Origin: Lamellibrachia satsuma
Taxonomy: Eukaryota > Annelida > Polychaeta > Sabellida > Siboglinidae
Direction of reading: 5' to 3'
Length of the DNA stretch: 64,000 bases
Assembly: GCA_033239005.1 (NCBI GenBank)
Contig: BSQZ01000002.1
Span: 101,001-165,000 of the forward strand
Notes under the pieces: model-generated
Told to the model about the DNA's origin: nothing
Seen by the model: only the letters and a program-made list of their open reading frames with translations
Database searches by the model: none
Shown: piece after piece, positions 60,442-64,000 of the stretch
How positions within the stretch are numbered: the first letter of the stretch is position 1
How the letters are laid out: each line of letters opens with the position of its first letter
Translations under genes and position numbers: made by a program

Positions 60442-60579
60442 GTATTATTTACAGTTGTGTAGATTGTATTTAAATCGGAAAGGAATGCATATATCTTGGT
60501 GATAATTTTGTAGCTCACAAAAATTTTATTCATTGTAGTTTGTACATGTTCATAAACGTATACTTTTGTTATATTGAGC

Positions 60580-60880
60580 GGGGCACGGTAGTGTAGCGGT
60601 TACATAGTTGGGCCATTAATCGAGAGAACCCGTTTTCCAAACCTCATACTGCCGTTTCAAGGCTTTGGCAATTTTACTCATCCCATGTTTGCCACAATTC
60701 ACTCAGCTGTACAAATGAGTGCTACAGACAAAGGTGGATATCTGAATGAGTACTCTTCACGCAGTAAGCGTGGCTGTATGCTTCCCAGAAGTCAAGATGA
60801 CATTGGAATGAACAGGTCTGCCAGGGACGCTTTACACAAGCGCTCCGTGGGCTGGATACCGCACTACTCTATATTTTTGG
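60580..60880 (+). repeat. tRNA-derived SINE, family 1, near-complete
   Basis: GGGGCACGGTAGTGTAGCGG + TTACATAG head. The body shares TTCACGCAGTAAGCGTGGCT, GGAATGAACAGGTCTGCCA and GGGCTGGATACCGCA with 9033. Confidence 0.8.
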
Positions 60881-62112
60881 GTAGATATTTTCTGCATGTG
60901 GAAGCAGTAAAGCCCATGGCATGCTGCATAATTTCTGTGTAAACTGGAGTTATTCATAGTAAACAAAGAATAATTATTCTAGCAGCGTAGAGGTCATGTG
61001 CTCACCTCTGTCGATGTCAACCTATCATATTCTACAAGAAAGTTACAATGAAAAGAAAAGGGTGAACATGCCTAGATACTGTCACTTGCAGGATTACTAC
61101 TTGTGCTTATAATTTAAGGTGGCTGGGGCTGCTAATCCATAGAAGTTAAGGTGGCTGGGGCTGCTAATCCATAGAAGTTAAGATAAACTAACAATTCTAA
61201 CTTCACAAAGTGCAGTGCTAAGATGCTAAATAATATTCCACGTTAATATTTGTACATTTATTTGGTGATGTTTCATGATTTTAAAAACAATTTTGTAAAT
61301 ATGAAAAAAATACCCACAGAATCCCAGCTTTTATAAATAAACTACAATTGAAGTTACATACAAGTAGTCAGTGTCACTAAAGTAGTCAGTGTCATTAAAA
61401 CAATATGGCGTATCTGAACCAATTGCAGCTCCTACAGCACCTACCTACGGAAGGTTGAATGCAGAAAGTCAGCAGAATTAGCAGTAAGCAACAGCAGTAA
61501 CATTTAAAAAACCTCTACCTTCATCCGTTGACCAGAACGGTCATAGGGATGACATTTCCAGTCTTCGCCAGCTTTGTCTGCTTTCTGCTGTGCACAGTAG
61601 GGTTATATGATACTGTAATACTTCTCACAAGTAAGCTCCTTTTACATGGCGGATTTCAACAGTGTATATGCTACGTGTAGTTCAGTTAAGTAACTGGTTG
61701 TTAAATGGTGTCGCTTGTTGACATGTGTATAGTATACGTTCATTTGATTGGTCCATCACCGGGTCAGTGCAAGGCGCATAACACAACACGCGGTTCGGCA
61801 ACTAAATAAAATAAGGCTATTAAGCTATGCTATTAAGAAAACAAAGCAGATATCAATATAAGACAATGTTTAATATACAAATTTGACTATATACAAATTA
61901 TGTACAAATTGGCACAACTTAATTTGTACAGGTATGCTGTATATGCAGAAACATACATTACGTACACGAAAACAATGTGTAATTTGATATTACACTAACT
62001 GTGATGATAAAGTCTTAACATAATGATTACATCCAGTTTGTTGGTGGGTGTCTGCAAGAGTCCTATAAATTATATATATTAGGCGACGCCAGTCATTTAC
62101 CCGATCGTGCTA
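60881..62112. other. Intron downstream of exon 46
   Basis: Contains a roughly 33-bp duplication, AAGGTGGCTGGGGCTGCTAA + TCCATAGAAGTT, at 61120-61183. A minus-strand AATAAA-type signal near 61255-61260 (plus TTTATT) could serve the 62113 ORF. Otherwise empty. Confidence 0.45.
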
Positions 62113-63135
62113 TCACACAACGGCGAGTGTCTTCAGCGTGACCTTGTTCTTGCTGCGGAGCTGTTTGCCAATATGTCGAAGTTTTTTTACAATGCTCCTG
62201 CGTCGACTGTCCTTACGCACTAGGTGTGTGACAGCAGTTGGTGCGAGACGTGTGTCCATGAAGTAGGTTGCGTCAGAGTTCAGTGACACATCGCGGTTGA
62301 CCTGCGTGTTGTTGGGTACGGTGGGCGAATCCAAGCTGTGATGTGTGGCGGTGTGGTGACTCTTGACACTCGTGTTCCTCGCCACCCGTTGCACAGGAAC
62401 AGAGCGTCGTCGACTCTGGCGTGTAGATGACCTCCTCACGACCTTGACCACATTTTCGTCACACAAAATGGATGCGAGGTTGATCATCGAGGATCGGTGG
62501 GCAACCATCGAGCTGTCCGTGTCCGTGTAACTCTCAGACAAGTCCATGCTGATCGCGGAGATCATCACCGGCGACTGGACAGCATACTGAGATATCGCTT
62601 CGCGTCGGACACGATACACGTGTGGGTTCGTGTCATCGTACGAAATGTCGACGTCAATCTCTGAGTCTGAATCGTTGTGATTGTCGACGAAGTTAAGTTT
62701 TCGTGAACATGGCGTATCCATTGCGAACGACTGCTCCACCTGCGTGCTGTTCTGTGGGTACGACATGGTGCTCTGTAACGGGTTCAAGGTGACGTCCCCC
62801 TCAGAGCTGTGATGACGAAGACTCAGGTTGTTTGCTACGGGGATGACGCTCACGTTTGGATTCGACGTTGGTGTGTGTTCGAGCTTGATATATGGTTCGA
62901 TCGAATCGCTCGTATAGTTCTCAACTGACAGTTCAACATCGGCATCTCGGTTCTCGAATGACGTGGGTCGGGTCAGCTTGGCAGTACTGCACGTGATCAT
63001 GGCGTCCATGAAGTGATCATCGAAGCTGTGCATCTTTGTAATGAGGTCGTTGTACTCTTGCTGGATGACACGAAGTTTCTGGCACAGCGCAACTTGTGAG
63101 AATGCGGCAGACTGCAGGGAAGATAAGGAAGACAT
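62113..63135 (-). CDS. Unknown Ser/Arg-rich protein, single ORF or terminal exon
   Basis: An open frame of 340 codons from ATG at 63135 to TGA at 62113, with coding-like GC and CpG content unlike the flanking introns. The N-terminal part is helical (VALCQKLRVIQQEYNDLITK). The middle is Ser/Asp-rich with an acidic run (NDSDSEIDVDISYDD). The C-terminus is basic, with RRSSTRQSRRRS and RRRSIVKKLRHIGKQLRSK, which look like kinase-site or nuclear-localisation sequences. There are no membrane segments and I recognise no domain. The first codons overlap a strong minus-strand acceptor (pyrimidine tract then ctgcag, exon from 63111, phase 0). It may therefore be the last exon of a minus-strand gene whose other exons are upstream. 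It lies inside MDN1's next intron, antisense to it. Confidence 0.7.
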   Translation of the reverse strand: MSSLSSLQSAAFSQVALCQKLRVIQQEYNDLITKMHSFDDHFMDAMITCSTAKLTRPTSFENRDADVELSVENYTSDSIEPYIKLEHTPTSNPNVSVIPVANNLSLRHHSSEGDVTLNPLQSTMSYPQNSTQVEQSFAMDTPCSRKLNFVDNHNDSDSEIDVDISYDDTNPHVYRVRREAISQYAVQSPVMISAISMDLSESYTDTDSSMVAHRSSMINLASILCDENVVKVVRRSSTRQSRRRSVPVQRVARNTSVKSHHTATHHSLDSPTVPNNTQVNRDVSLNSDATYFMDTRLAPTAVTHLVRKDSRRRSIVKKLRHIGKQLRSKNKVTLKTLAVV

Positions 63136-63153
63136 ATTGTAGTTTATGTACAC

Positions 63154-64000
63154 ATATACATATGTAGTTCATGTACACATCCATAATACTGGGCTACAAT
63201 GTCCCCATATGACATATTTTCTTCACCATGGCAGCCACAGATCACTATGGCAACCACAGACAATTGATTCGTTTGTGTTTAACGAGAATTTAAGACCACA
63301 TACACGGCAGGTAGATAGGATAGTTTTTCTAATTTGTGCAATTTTTTTGCCAAAAGTATAGAATGGGTCTTACTGAGAAACATTTTTTTTCCATGGAAAC
63401 AAACAAAATGTCTACCCTTTTGAGCAAATATTGGCAAACACTACCATTCTTTATTGAACACATGTATGATTATAATTCTTGCAAATCCATGTTCAGTACA
63501 CATTCTACTGTACAATGACCAGAGTATTTGTTAAAATATTGTGTTTTTATTTTATTTTGTTGTTGTTGTAAAGTGGCAACAAATAAGGGTTTATCTTTCA
63601 AAGTGTCTCTGGTCATTGTGCAGAGTAGAGTATGCTGAATGCAACATTCAAAACCTTATTTGGATAGCATAATTACTCACATAGATATTCTTTTTCCATA
63701 TGCATCTCAAAATGCAGTTTTTGAGAAAATGGCCAATTGAAAACTTCCATTTTATTACTTTATTACTTGAAATATGCATGCTTTACCCATGAATAAAAGT
63801 TACTGCTATAAAAGTAAAATTTATAGACAATAAATATACAAAGCTAAGAGAATACAGTGGAAACACTATATATTATATGTATATTTTATTAAAAAACATT
63901 TCACCTGGGGTGTCTCCCCTTAATCCAATAGATCTTTCTGACCAAATTGTCTGCATCATATTTCAAACTAAACGATTTCAAAAATGTTTACGGTGTCCAT
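63154..64000. other. Window end, no further gene seen
   Basis: AT-rich; should hold the promoter or upstream exons of the 62113 ORF. I cannot place either. Confidence 0.4.

Overview
The window is intron-rich animal (invertebrate-type) nuclear DNA. Coding islands of 61-397 bp with GT..AG borders are separated by AT-rich introns packed with minisatellites, tRNA-derived SINEs, non-LTR retrotransposon tails, MITEs and inverted repeats. I cannot name the phylum.

One gene dominates. It is a partial plus-strand MDN1 (midasin/Rea1), the giant six-AAA+ ATPase that strips assembly factors from pre-60S ribosomal subunits. I traced 46 exons between 114 and 60441, about 2,690 codons. They run from the AAA2 Walker A loop through AAA3, AAA4, AAA5 and AAA6 into the long helical linker. 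The N-terminus with AAA1 lies upstream. The rest of the linker, the acidic region and the MIDAS domain lie downstream. Splice phases chain from exon to exon throughout. The one defect is a single missing base just after the AAA4 Walker B motif (about 12904), which frameshifts exon 18. Because the rest is intact, I read it as an assembly error or an allele.

Three other reading frames look real, all on the minus strand inside MDN1 introns. (1) 22267-23367 is an intronless class A GPCR. (2) 37212-37763 is an SGNH-hydrolase-like ORF inside a roughly 5.06-kb element with long inverted termini (34438-39494). (3) 62113-63135 is a Ser/Arg-rich unknown protein, either nested or a terminal exon.

Layout: 1-22 kb holds densely spaced exons 1-28 (AAA2 to AAA6 start). 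22-32 kb is a 9.8-kb intron with the GPCR and repeats. 32.6-44.2 kb is an 11.6-kb intron holding the SGNH element, a 2.4-kb palindrome and a piggyBac-like MITE. 44-60.4 kb holds exons 31-46 (AAA6 end and linker). 60.4-64 kb is the next intron with the unknown minus-strand ORF. A MITE-like family (called A here) occurs at least ten times in both orientations.

Protein identities rest on remembered family motifs, and repeat families were grouped by eye. No database search was run.
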